DNA from: CAVZCK01 sp963773735 | Lineage (GTDB): Bacteria; Pseudomonadota; Alphaproteobacteria; Rhizobiales; Rhodomicrobiaceae | Length of the DNA: 64,000 nt | Assembly (NCBI GenBank): GCA_963773735.1 | Contig: CAVZCK010000023.1 | Location: 8,762 to 72,761, forward strand | Direction: 5' to 3' | Shown: positions 27,130 through 35,113 of the stretch, piece by piece | Position numbering within the stretch: the stretch's first letter is position 1 | How the letters are laid out: each line of letters begins with the position of its first letter | Program-made: the position numbers and the translations under genes | Notes under the pieces: model-generated | Seen by the model: the letters and a program-made list of their open reading frames with translations, nothing else | Database searches by the model: none | What the model was told of the DNA's origin: nothing

Positions 27130-27913
27130 TTAGCGCCCGGCATAGGGCGCGAACCAGCCCAGACCTTCGGCGGTCGTCGTTGCCGGCCGGTACTCGCAGC
27201 CGATCCAGCCTTCATAACCGATCTCATCGAGCTTTTCGAACAGGAACGGATAGTTGATTTCGCCCGTGCCCGGCTCGTGGCGCCCGGGATTGTCGGCAAG
27301 CTGCACATGCGCGATGCGAGCCGAGATTGGCCTCGATCGTGCGCGTGAGATCGCCCTCCATGATCTGCATGTGATAGATGTCATATTGGACGAAGATATT
27401 GTCCGAGCCGGTCGCCTCGATCAGCGCGACGGCGTCCTTCGTATGGTTCACGAAGTAGCCTGGCATGTCGCGCGTGTTGATCGCCTCGATAAGCAGCTTG
27501 ATGCCGGCGGCCTTGAGCGCCCCAGCCGCATAGGCGAGATTGGCAATGAGGGTCTCCCGCAGCCTTTGCGGATCGGCATCCTTCGGCGCTATCCCGGCGA
27601 GGCAATTGAGCTGGCCACAGCCCAGCGCGCCCGCATAGTCGATCGCCTGGCTCACCCCTTCGCGGAACTCAGCGACCCGGTCCGGCAGGATTGCGATGCC
27701 GCGCTCGCCGGCCGCAAAATTGCCCGGCGGCATATTGTGGAGGACCTGGGTCAAGCCGTAGCGGCTGAGGTGATCGGCGAGCTGGCTCTTGTCGAAGTCA
27801 TAGGGGAACAGATATTCGACGCCCGTAAACCCCGCATCCGCAGCCGCCTTGAAGCGGTCGAAAAACTCCAGCTCATTGTAAAGCATCGTCAGATTGGCGG
27901 CGAATTTCGGCAT
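27130..27913 (-). CDS. hyi: Hydroxypyruvate isomerase (one frameshift)
   Basis: About 260 residues after bridging one indel. It interconverts hydroxypyruvate and tartronate semialdehyde. TIM-barrel motifs: MPKFAANLTMLYNELEFFDR, GVEYLFPYDF, LLIEAINTRDMPGYFVNHTK, FVQYDIYHMQIMEGDLTRTI, then after the shift near 27323 (one G too many) ARIAHVQLADNPGRHEPGTG, EINYPFLFEKLDEIGYEGWI and GCEYRPATTTAEGLGWFAPY. The catalytic Glu residues (LLIEAIN, GCEY) are both present. glxR follows 38 bases downstream, consistent with one operon. Confidence 0.85.
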
Positions 27914-27957
27914 GGCTTTTCGCTTTCCCTGGGGTTGTTTCCGCCCTTGGCCCGGAA

Positions 27958-28060
27958 TCAGGCCAGCTCGATCTCTCCGATCTCGCGATCGACAACTTCA
28001 AGAGTTTCTCCGAACTCGACGCCGTTGTCGATCTCGGCTCCCAGGGCGGATCAAGCCCAG
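27958..28060 (-). pseudogene. Probable glyoxylate carboligase (gcl) C-terminal remnant
   Basis: The reverse strand upstream of hyi ends with LGAEIDNGVEFGETLEVVDR, EIGEIELA and a stop. It resembles the last residues of Gcl (xxMGTEIDNVxEFE). The preceding segment (ILVVAGNFYLG) is only loosely like the expected VILERVTNI and needs a frameshift to join. Gcl normally heads the gcl-hyi-glxR operon, which supports the identification. The catalytic body is absent in the window, so tartronate semialdehyde would need another gcl copy elsewhere. The 246 bases up to 28306 hold nothing else I can support. Confidence 0.4.
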
Positions 28061-28306
28061 ATAGAAATTCCCCGCCACGACCAGGATTTGGATAGCTCGA
28101 ACCGCGCCCAGACTCGGTTGTCTGCCGGGTCATCCGCCAGCACTTCCTGCTGTGTCAATCCGGTTACAGCAGTTGAGCAAAGTTCTGCTTCGCAGTGGAT
28201 GACGTAGATTAAGCAAGGTGAGAAATCGTACATATTTTGAATCACTGCGAGTTGGGGCTGATTTTTCTCGGGGCTTAGAAAAGCACGAGAGGGGGGACGA
28301 AGAGCC

Positions 28307-29773
28307 ATGACAAACATAGGAAGAGAAGATTTTGCATTATGGCAATCGTTGGTACGGCGTCGGACATGGAAAGACCTTCTGCCTACTCCTAGCATCAATA
28401 TTTCCCGAATTTTACAGGCGGGAAATAGCTTGGGCGGCGGAGCGCTGGGGCTCGCAACGATCTTGGTTACGCTCACAGTCAGCCCGCATACCGCATCCGC
28501 ATTGCCGAGCTATGCCCGTCAGACCGGCCAGCCCTGTGCCGCATGTCACACGGCGTTTCCCGAACTGACGCCCTTCGGACGGCAATTCAAGCTTGGCGGC
28601 TATACCCTCAATGGCACGCGCTGCGGCGACGTCGCGGCGCTCGTCAGGGAAGCCAACAAGAAGGACGACGACAAATCGAGCGAGCCGCAATATCCGTTCT
28701 CGGGGATGATCGTTTCCACCTTCACACACACGGCCAAGCCTCAAGACATCGATGCCGCGGCACATTTCGGTGAAAACAACAACCTGCAAATGCAGGAAGC
28801 GTCGGTGTTTTACGGCGGCCAGGTCTACTGCAATGTCGGCGCATTCGTTCAGGGTACGTATGAATATGCCGATCAGCGGTTCTTCCTCGACAACGCCGAT
28901 ATCCGCTATGCGGACAGGGCGAAGATTGGCGGAACCGATGTCGTGTATGGCATCACGGCGAACAACAATCCGACCGTTCAGGATGTTTGGAATTCAACCC
29001 CCACCTGGGGCTTCCCCTACGTCGACTTCAATATCGCGCCCGGACCGTCAAACAACACGATGATCGAAGGGACGTTTTCCGGTCGTGTCGGCGGCGTTGG
29101 CGCTTACGCCTTCATCGATAATAAGCTCTACGCGGAGTTGAGCGCGTATGGCGCCTTCAATAGCCGCACGTTAACGACGTTCGGTCTGGATCCGAATGAT
29201 CCAACGAGCCGCGTCGACGGGGCCGCGCCCTATTGGCGCCTCGCATATGAACGCAGTTGGGATAGCAACTCGCTCATGTTCGGCACCTTCGGCATGCTCG
29301 CCGATGTCAAGCCGGATCCCATGGCAAGCGCCACCGATCGGTTCACCGACATCGGAATCGATGCGCAGTATCAGTACATTACCGATCTTCACGCTTTCAC
29401 GCTCAAAGCCAGCTACATTTGGGAAAACGAGAAACTTGATGCGAGCGGCGGCGGTACCAAAGATCATCTGGACAGCTTCAGGCTGTCGGGTACTTATGTC
29501 TATGATCGCATGATCAGCCTGCAGGCCGGCTATTTCGATCTGCATGGCAGCACCGACGCCAATTTCTTCGACAGCCCCACCGGCTCGCCGGACTCCCGAG
29601 GCTATACAGTTGACGTTGGTTACATGCCGTTCAACAAGGGCGGGCCGGAAGCCTATCCCTGGGTCAATGGGCGCATTGGCGTGCAATGGAACCGTTTCAC
29701 TGAGGTGGACGGAGAGTCAGCGAACGCTGGGGACAATGATTCGGTCGTGGCCTATCTCTGGGTCGCTTTCTAG
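28307..29773 (+). CDS. Porin fused to a mono-haem cytochrome c (Cyc2-like)
   Basis: 488 residues. A long export signal (hydrophobic LGGGALGLATILVTLTV, cleavage after TASA) is followed at once by a single haem site, ARQTGQPCAACHTAFPELTP. The remaining 390 residues are a beta barrel: repeated amphipathic strands such as YCNVGAFVQGTYEYAD, MFGTFGMLADVKPD, FTLKASYIWENEK, MISLQAGYFDLHG, ending VAYLWVAF with the terminal Phe of outer-membrane proteins. A haem plug plus barrel is the Cyc2 plan of iron oxidisers; an alternative is an uncharacterised family of mono-haem porins. The HiPIP gene 153 bases downstream supports an outer-membrane electron path. Confidence 0.65.
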   Translation: MTNIGREDFALWQSLVRRRTWKDLLPTPSINISRILQAGNSLGGGALGLATILVTLTVSPHTASALPSYARQTGQPCAACHTAFPELTPFGRQFKLGGYTLNGTRCGDVAALVREANKKDDDKSSEPQYPFSGMIVSTFTHTAKPQDIDAAAHFGENNNLQMQEASVFYGGQVYCNVGAFVQGTYEYADQRFFLDNADIRYADRAKIGGTDVVYGITANNNPTVQDVWNSTPTWGFPYVDFNIAPGPSNNTMIEGTFSGRVGGVGAYAFIDNKLYAELSAYGAFNSRTLTTFGLDPNDPTSRVDGAAPYWRLAYERSWDSNSLMFGTFGMLADVKPDPMASATDRFTDIGIDAQYQYITDLHAFTLKASYIWENEKLDASGGGTKDHLDSFRLSGTYVYDRMISLQAGYFDLHGSTDANFFDSPTGSPDSRGYTVDVGYMPFNKGGPEAYPWVNGRIGVQWNRFTEVDGESANAGDNDSVVAYLWVAF

Positions 29774-29827
29774 GCAATTTGCTCAGGATCAAGGAAAGAC
29801 AAGCCCAAAGGGCGTAGAAGATTGATC

Positions 29828-29897
29828 ATCGAATCGCAGCGAGTAAGCAGGCCATGATACAGCGGTTGTGAGAGGCAGGTGGACCCCGCGATTCGAT
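29828..29897. repeat. Spaced inverted repeat between the porin-cytochrome and HiPIP genes
   Basis: ATCGAATCGC (29828-29837) and GCGATTCGAT (29888-29897) are exact inverted copies 50 bases apart, 28 bases before the HiPIP start. They could form an mRNA stem that sets HiPIP expression relative to the porin, or be a two-site operator. Confidence 0.4.
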
Positions 29898-29925
29898 GCA
29901 TCGGTTTTCACCAATAGGAGTCACC

Positions 29926-30199
29926 ATGAGCGAATTCAAAGTCGGAGACATCGGGACTTTCCCGGCGCTCTCTGTTACGGAACGCTGCCTGCGTGGCAGG
30001 CGCCGTTCCGTTGCTTCTGATTACGGCGAATTCAGCACAGGCCGCCAAGCTTTCGAAAGCTGCGGTTGCCTATCAGGATTCACCGAAAGGAAATCGCAAT
30101 TGCGCAAATTGCAAGCTGTTTCAACCGCCGTCGTCTTGTCGCAGTGTTGAAGGCCCGGTGAGCGCAAATGGCTGGTGCAACATCTGGGTCAAGAAGTAA
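29926..30199 (+). CDS. High-potential iron-sulfur protein (one frameshift)
   Basis: About 90 residues. ATG 29926 follows AGGAG and reads MSEFKVGDIG; after one extra base near 29956 the frame continues LSRRSLLRNAACVAGAVPLL and ITANSAQA, a Tat signal with the twin Arg. The mature part AAKLSKAAVAYQDSPKGNRN, CANCKLFQPPSSC, then GPVSANGWCNIW carries the four Cys that bind the [4Fe-4S] cluster and the usual YQDxPKG motif. HiPIPs are periplasmic electron carriers, for example from iron oxidation or to photosynthetic and respiratory complexes. It pairs with the upstream porin-cytochrome. Confidence 0.85.
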
Positions 30200-30434
30200 G
30201 CCATTCTGAAACCCGCGCAAATGCGCGACGACGTTGCGGCGAGCTTAGACACCCTCGATCGCTGAGCGGCAGGCTCAGGGGGATGTGAAGTCATCCCAAC
30301 CGCAACGCCGTCCTGCCTAGGATCGCGCGGGATGCTCACGAATAACTCGTTGCCATCAGGAGCGGAGGTTGCTGCTCGTGGCGCTGCGCGATCAAGGTTG
30401 GCGCGATCGGCGACCCTGACGAGACTTTCATACG

Positions 30435-31307
30435 TCATTGAAGAGAGGAGCTTTTGTCGGCCGCTACGATTTCCCGATGCGCGGGAGGGGGTGCTTCGCG
30501 CATGAAAGCGCTGCGCCGCGACCACTGTGCCCAAGGCAAAGTCGAGAGGAAATAGACCGCGGCGCTCAGAGCTGCAATCCAAAAGCTGGTCGGCCAGTCC
30601 GTATAAAAGGCCAGAGTCAGGCCGAGCCATGCCTCGGCCAGAGCAAGCCCCGCGGCGAGAGCGAGTCCCGTCCCAATATTCGTGGTCAGGCGCTGCGCGG
30701 CGGCAGCAGGTCCCACCATCAACGCGAAAACCAGAAGCACGCCGACGATCTGGGCCGACTCGGCGGTGGCGAGCGCCACGATCGCCAGGAACAGGATCGA
30801 AAGCAGGCGCCCACGCACGCCCTTGGCAGCCGCCAGCTCCGGCTGGAGGCTCGCGAACAGCAGCGGCCGCGAGATCACGGCGAGCACGCCAAGGCAGATC
30901 ACGCCGAGAACCAGCAGAACCCAGACGGTCGACATCTCCACGGCAAGCACATTTCCGAAGAGCAGCGCCGTCGCCTGCGTCGCGAAGGCGGTGAAGAAAT
31001 GCAGGAACAAGAGCCCCAGGCCGAGCGAGAATGACAGCACGATGCCGATGGCGACGTCGCGGTTGGACAGCCGCTCGCCGAGAAACCCCATGCCGATGCC
31101 GGCCGCGACCGTGAGCAGCACCAGGCCGGCAAGCGGCGGGAAACCGATAAGCACCGCTCCGGTGGCGCCGGTAAAGCCGACATGCGCGAGTGCGTGACCT
31201 GCGAAAGTCTGCCCCCTCAGAACGAGAAAATAGCCGACGAGCCCGGCGACGATGGCCACGATGGTGGCGGCCGCGAAAGCCGTGCGCATGAAGTCATAGT
31301 CAAGCAT
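30435..31307 (-). CDS. znuB: Zinc/manganese ABC transporter permease
   Basis: About 290 residues from ATG 31307 (MLDYDFMRTAFAAATIVAIV). Eight or so membrane helices of the ABC-3 family: GYFLVLRGQTFAGHALAHVG, FTGATGAVLIGFPPL, DVAIGIVLSFSLGLGLLFLH and AESAQIVGVLLVFALMVGPA. The conserved H in FAGHALAHVG is part of the metal path. It overlaps the end of the ATPase gene by 8 bases. It ends the znuA-znuC-znuB operon. The 235 bases downstream (30200-30434) show no gene. Confidence 0.88.
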   Translation of the reverse strand: MLDYDFMRTAFAAATIVAIVAGLVGYFLVLRGQTFAGHALAHVGFTGATGAVLIGFPPLAGLVLLTVAAGIGMGFLGERLSNRDVAIGIVLSFSLGLGLLFLHFFTAFATQATALLFGNVLAVEMSTVWVLLVLGVICLGVLAVISRPLLFASLQPELAAAKGVRGRLLSILFLAIVALATAESAQIVGVLLVFALMVGPAAAAQRLTTNIGTGLALAAGLALAEAWLGLTLAFYTDWPTSFWIAALSAAVYFLSTLPWAQWSRRSAFMREAPPPAHREIVAADKSSSLQ

Positions 31308-32131
31308 GGTGATGGTGCCCACCATGGTCGTGATGATTGTGCTCGTGGCGGTGTGCGTCCCGCTCCACCTCATAGTCTCCCGACATCACGAAAATCCGGT
31401 CGCCAAGTCGTATGACCTCGATCGGCGATCCGTAGAGACGCGAGAGCACCGGGCCGGTGATGACCTCATCGACGGTCCCAAGTGCCGCGTGGCCGCTGCC
31501 GAGATAGAGCACGCGGTCAATCGCTCCGAGCAGCGGGTTGAGTTCATGCGAGCAGAACAGCACCGCGATCTTTAATTCGGTCTGGAGCCGCTTCGTCAGG
31601 CGGACGACGCTGCGCTGATGGCTGGGATCGAGGCTGATCAGCGGCTCATCGAGCAGCAGCAGTTTCGGCCGGCCGATCAGCGCCTGCGCCAGCAGCAGCC
31701 GCTGGCGTTCGCCGCCGGAGGTCTCGATCAGGGGGCGCCGGGCGAGGTCGCGTGCCTCGACCATATCGAGCGCCCATTCGACCTCTCTGCGACCCTCCTT
31801 GTTCAGGAACGGCAAGCCAAGACGATGGCCATCGACGACGCCGGCAACAAAATCCCAGCCACTCAGCCGCAGTGCATCGACATTGCTGCGGACCTGCGGC
31901 ATGTAGCCGATTGCCGGATTGCCGCGGATGGCCGGTAGTCCCAGCACGCGGATCGAGCCGGCATCGATCGGAAGCAGGCCGAGAGCTGCGCGCATCAGCG
32001 TGGTCTTGCCGGCGCCGTTGGACCCCAGCACACCGACGAATTCCTGCTCCTCGATGGTGAAGCTGACGCCCGCGAGGATTGCGCGTCCCCCGAGCGTCAT
32101 CGTCACGTTCGCTGAATTCGAGCGCGCTCAC
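31300..32131 (-). CDS. znuC: Zinc/manganese ABC transporter ATPase, His-rich tail (frameshift at the start)
   Basis: About 277 residues. Walker A LGSNGAGKTTLMRAALGLLP, signature ETSGGERQRLLLAQAL, Walker B LLLLDEPLISLD and switch His in VLFCSHELNPL. The first residues MSALEFS (GTG 32131, overlapping the znuA stop as GTGA) join NVTMTLGGRAILAGVSF after removal of one G near 32113. The C-terminus is remarkably His-rich (HRHEHNHHDHGGHHHHA), a feature more common in Zn chaperones or ZnuA loops than in the ATPase. It may buffer Zn or sense it in the cytosol. Confidence 0.85.
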
Positions 32132-32997
32132 TGGGTCAGCTTCGGCAGCGCTTTGTCGACGGCTTCCAGCTCACCGGCCATCCAGGCCTGGTAGGTCTTG
32201 CCGGGCGGCTCCGTCTCGTCCGCTCCCACAACCGGAATATTGTGCTCCTTCGCCAATTTGAGCATGCGGTCGGCGAGCGCATCGGAAGCCTGGCTATTGT
32301 AGACAAGCAGCTTCACCTTGCCGGTCTTCAGATCCGCTTCAAAGGCGGCGACATCCGAAGCGCTCGGCTCTGTGTCGTTCATGACCGAAAGCTGGAACGG
32401 CTGGTTCCTCACATTCATGCCGAGGGCCTCAAACATATAGCCGAAGACCGGCTCGGTCGCAGTCGCCGGCGTTCCAGCGAGGCGCCCCTTCAATTCCGCA
32501 ATCTTGTCCTGGACCGGCTTGATCGAGCTTTGAAAGGCGGCAAGCCGCTTTTCATATCCAGCTTTGTTGGCCGGATCAGCCGTGGTAAGGGCGTCGCTCA
32601 AAGCCTTAGCGAAAGCCAGCATGGTGGATGGGTCATACCAGATATGCGGATTGTCGCCGGTCTTCTTGCCAACCAGATCGGCAACGACGATGACCTTTCG
32701 ATCCGTCGATTTGGATGCGTTGAGCAGTTTCTCCATCCAGGGATCGTAGTCGATGCCGCTATAGATGACGACGCGCGCGCCGGAGAGGCTGCGCGCAACA
32801 GACGGGCTTGCCTCAAACAGATGCGGATCCTGGTCCGGGTTCGAAAGAATGCTGGTGACCTTGACCGCGCTGCCGCCGATCTGCTGGGCGATGTCCCCGT
32901 AGAAATTCTCGGCAGCGACAATGCTGACTGGCTCAGCCGCGCGCGCCGGCGTTCCGGCCGCGATTGCCACGCCGGCAGCGATGATCATCCATTTCAT
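32128..32997 (-). CDS. znuA: Zinc/manganese ABC transporter substrate-binding protein
   Basis: 289 residues. A signal peptide (MKWMIIAAGVAIAAGTPARA) precedes a cluster A-I metal-binding protein. Metal ligand positions are visible: DPHLFEASPS (His), NPHIWYDPSTM (His), and the C-terminal ADETEPPGKTYQAWM (acidic). The usual His-rich loop of ZnuA is absent, so Mn or another divalent metal is possible; the His-rich tail sits on the ATPase instead. First gene of the operon, with an AT-rich Zur/Fur-like palindrome upstream. Confidence 0.88.
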   Translation of the reverse strand: MKWMIIAAGVAIAAGTPARAAEPVSIVAAENFYGDIAQQIGGSAVKVTSILSNPDQDPHLFEASPSVARSLSGARVVIYSGIDYDPWMEKLLNASKSTDRKVIVVADLVGKKTGDNPHIWYDPSTMLAFAKALSDALTTADPANKAGYEKRLAAFQSSIKPVQDKIAELKGRLAGTPATATEPVFGYMFEALGMNVRNQPFQLSVMNDTEPSASDVAAFEADLKTGKVKLLVYNSQASDALADRMLKLAKEHNIPVVGADETEPPGKTYQAWMAGELEAVDKALPKLTQ

Positions 32998-33031
32998 CGA
33001 AATCCCTCCGCATGGGCGACCATCGGAATAC

Positions 33032-33056
33032 TATAACATAACTGTTACAATATAAC
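33032..33056 (-). promoter_or_regulatory. Zur/Fur-type operator candidate upstream of znuA
   Basis: An AT-rich stretch in a GC-rich genome, reading GTTATATTGTAACAGTTATG on the znuA strand and containing GTTATA and TGTTATA units, lies 35-59 bases before the znuA start. It resembles Zur boxes (ATGTTATA-N-TATAACAT) imperfectly. It would couple the importer to metal status. Confidence 0.45.
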
Positions 33057-33143
33057 CTTTTCGCGTGTCAATGCCGCAGCCGCGATGGCGCCATTGCGAT
33101 GCGAGATGATCCGGGGGATCGGCTATCGAACGGAAAGGCGTTC

Positions 33144-34376
33144 CTATTCGTAGCGCAGCGCATCAATCGGATTGAGGTTTGCCGCCTGCCGTGCGGGAAC
33201 GTAGCCGAAAACGATGCCGACCAGCGCCGAGGCGCCAATGCCGACCGCGATGATCGTGCCGCTCACCAGCACCGGCCAACCCGCCAGCCCGGCGATCCCA
33301 TAAGTCGCGCCGACGCCGAGGGCAAGGCCGATCAGTCCGCCGGCCAGGCACAGGACGATCGCTTCGGTCAAGAACTGCGCAAGAATATCGCGCTGGCGCG
33401 CCCCCACGGCCATTCGCAGACCGATCTCCCGCGTGCGCTCGGTGACCGAAACCAGCATGATATTCATGATGCCGATACCGCCGACTACCAGAGAGATCGC
33501 GGCCGTAGCGGCGAGCAGCCAGGTCAACGTCTGCTGCGCCGCTGTTCGCGCCTGGACGATCTCGGCGACGTTGCGGACGCTGAAATCGTCCTGGTCGCCT
33601 GTCCGGATCCGCCGCCGCTGGCGGAGTAGATCCACAATGTCCTCCTGTGCCCGGCTGAGATCGGCTTGATCGGCGACTTTGACGAGAATGGAACCCACCT
33701 GATTGGGAACAGCCACGTTCTGCCCCGCCAGCCTTGCCCGTGCGGTCGACAGCGGGATCAGCACGATGTCGTCCTGGTCACGGAAGCCGCCGGCCTGTCC
33801 GCGCGTCTCCATCACGCCAATGACCTCGAAAGGCGCGCCGGCAATGCGCACGCTTTCGCCGACGGCGATAGCCCCGCCGAACAGCTGGCGGACCACGGAC
33901 GATCCCAGCACCGCAACCTTTGCGCCTCGCGCAACTTCCTCCTGAGTAAAGTATCGACCTTCGGCGACTTCCCAGTCTCGGACGAAGGAAAAGCTTGCGC
34001 TCGTTCCCGTAACCGAGGTGGTCCAGTTTTGATTGCCGTAGATGATCGGGGCATTGATCGACAGGCTGCCTGTCACGGCGGAAACCCCCGAGACGCGCTC
34101 ACGGATCGCTTCCATGTCCCCCTCAGAAAGCGGGGTCGCGGTTCCGGCTCCGCCTTGGGACCGGCCCGACCGTGATGAGCCGGGGAAGATGGTCAGCATG
34201 TTGGTGCCTAGGCGGCTGATACTGCGCTCGACCTCCTGCCGCGCGCCGCTGCCGATCGCCGACATCACGATCACGGAAGCGACGCCGATGATGACGCCGA
34301 GCGCGGTCAGCAGGCTGCGCATGGCATTGAGGCGGATCGCCGCCAGCGCGGAGCTGAGATAGTTCGCAAAGTTCAT
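33144..34376 (-). CDS. MacB-type ABC transporter permease
   Basis: 410 residues. MacB_PCD plus FtsX architecture: first helix after AAIRLNAMRSLLTALGVIIG, a large periplasmic domain (about 45-240, with GSRSGRSQGGAGTATPLSEG), then three C-terminal helices (LLAATAAISLVVGGIGIMNI, LTEAIVLCLAGGLIGLALGV, SGTIIAVGIGASALVGIVFG) and the ending ARQAANLNPIDALRYE. With the ATPase upstream and the HlyD protein it forms a tripartite-style efflux pump that usually exports macrolides, lipopeptides or signals through TolC. No tolC gene is present here. The ATPase is a separate polypeptide, unlike in E. coli MacB. Confidence 0.88.
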   Translation of the reverse strand: MNFANYLSSALAAIRLNAMRSLLTALGVIIGVASVIVMSAIGSGARQEVERSISRLGTNMLTIFPGSSRSGRSQGGAGTATPLSEGDMEAIRERVSGVSAVTGSLSINAPIIYGNQNWTTSVTGTSASFSFVRDWEVAEGRYFTQEEVARGAKVAVLGSSVVRQLFGGAIAVGESVRIAGAPFEVIGVMETRGQAGGFRDQDDIVLIPLSTARARLAGQNVAVPNQVGSILVKVADQADLSRAQEDIVDLLRQRRRIRTGDQDDFSVRNVAEIVQARTAAQQTLTWLLAATAAISLVVGGIGIMNIMLVSVTERTREIGLRMAVGARQRDILAQFLTEAIVLCLAGGLIGLALGVGATYGIAGLAGWPVLVSGTIIAVGIGASALVGIVFGYVPARQAANLNPIDALRYE

Positions 34377-35113
34377 GCTCTGACCTTCGGCTTCTGGCGC
34401 ACGTCGTCAATGAGCAGGCCGTCGCGGAAACGCAGGAGGCGTTCGGCGTATTCCGCGATGTCGGGCTCGTGAGTGACCATGACAATCGTTAGTCCCGCGC
34501 GATGCAGCTCAGTGAAGAGACTCATGATATCGCTTGATGTCTGCGTGTCGAGCGCGCCCGTCGGCTCGTCGGCGAGGATCAGCTTCGGACCGGTTACCAG
34601 CGCGCGGGCGATGGCGACGCGCTGTTGCTGGCCGCCCGAAAGCTGAGACGGTGTGTGGTCCTGCCGGTCGCCGAGGCCGACCTCGACGAGCGCCGTCCGC
34701 GCCGCCTCATCGGCATCGCCGATCTGCGTCACGGAATAGAGCAGCGGCAGCTTGACATTGTCGAGCGCGGAGGTCCGCCGCAACAGGTTGAATTGCTGGA
34801 AGACGAAGCCGATGACGCGGTTGCGGAGATGGGCAAGCTCGTCGCCGCTTAGCCTGCCCACATCGGTTCCGCCGATGGTGAGCGTGCCGGAGGTGGGCGT
34901 GTCGAGCGCGCCGATCAGATTGAGAAGCGTCGACTTGCCCGAGCCGGACGGCCCCATGATGGCAACGAATTCGCCGGGCCAGACGTCGAAGCTGACGCCG
35001 CGCAGCACCTGCAGCGACTGTTCGCCCATGACATAGGTCTTGGTGAGGTCGCGGCAGGAGACAACCGGCTGGCTGGCGGGATTGGGCCGATCTGCCGCCT
35101 GGCTTTCCGTCAC
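34373..35113 (-). CDS. MacB/LolD-type ABC transporter ATPase
   Basis: About 246 residues from GTG 35113, which overlaps the TGA of the upstream adaptor gene by three bases. Walker A IMGPSGSGKSTLLNLIGALD, Q-loop FVFQQFNLL, signature SQLSGGQQQRVAIARALV, Walker B LILADEPTGALD and H-loop MVTHEPD. Its stop overlaps the permease start (34373-34376). The PSGSGKST/LxxADEPTGxLD pattern is that of the MacB/LolD/FtsE group. Confidence 0.9.
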   Translation of the reverse strand: MTESQAADRPNPASQPVVSCRDLTKTYVMGEQSLQVLRGVSFDVWPGEFVAIMGPSGSGKSTLLNLIGALDTPTSGTLTIGGTDVGRLSGDELAHLRNRVIGFVFQQFNLLRRTSALDNVKLPLLYSVTQIGDADEAARTALVEVGLGDRQDHTPSQLSGGQQQRVAIARALVTGPKLILADEPTGALDTQTSSDIMSLFTELHRAGLTIVMVTHEPDIAEYAERLLRFRDGLLIDDVRQKPKVRA

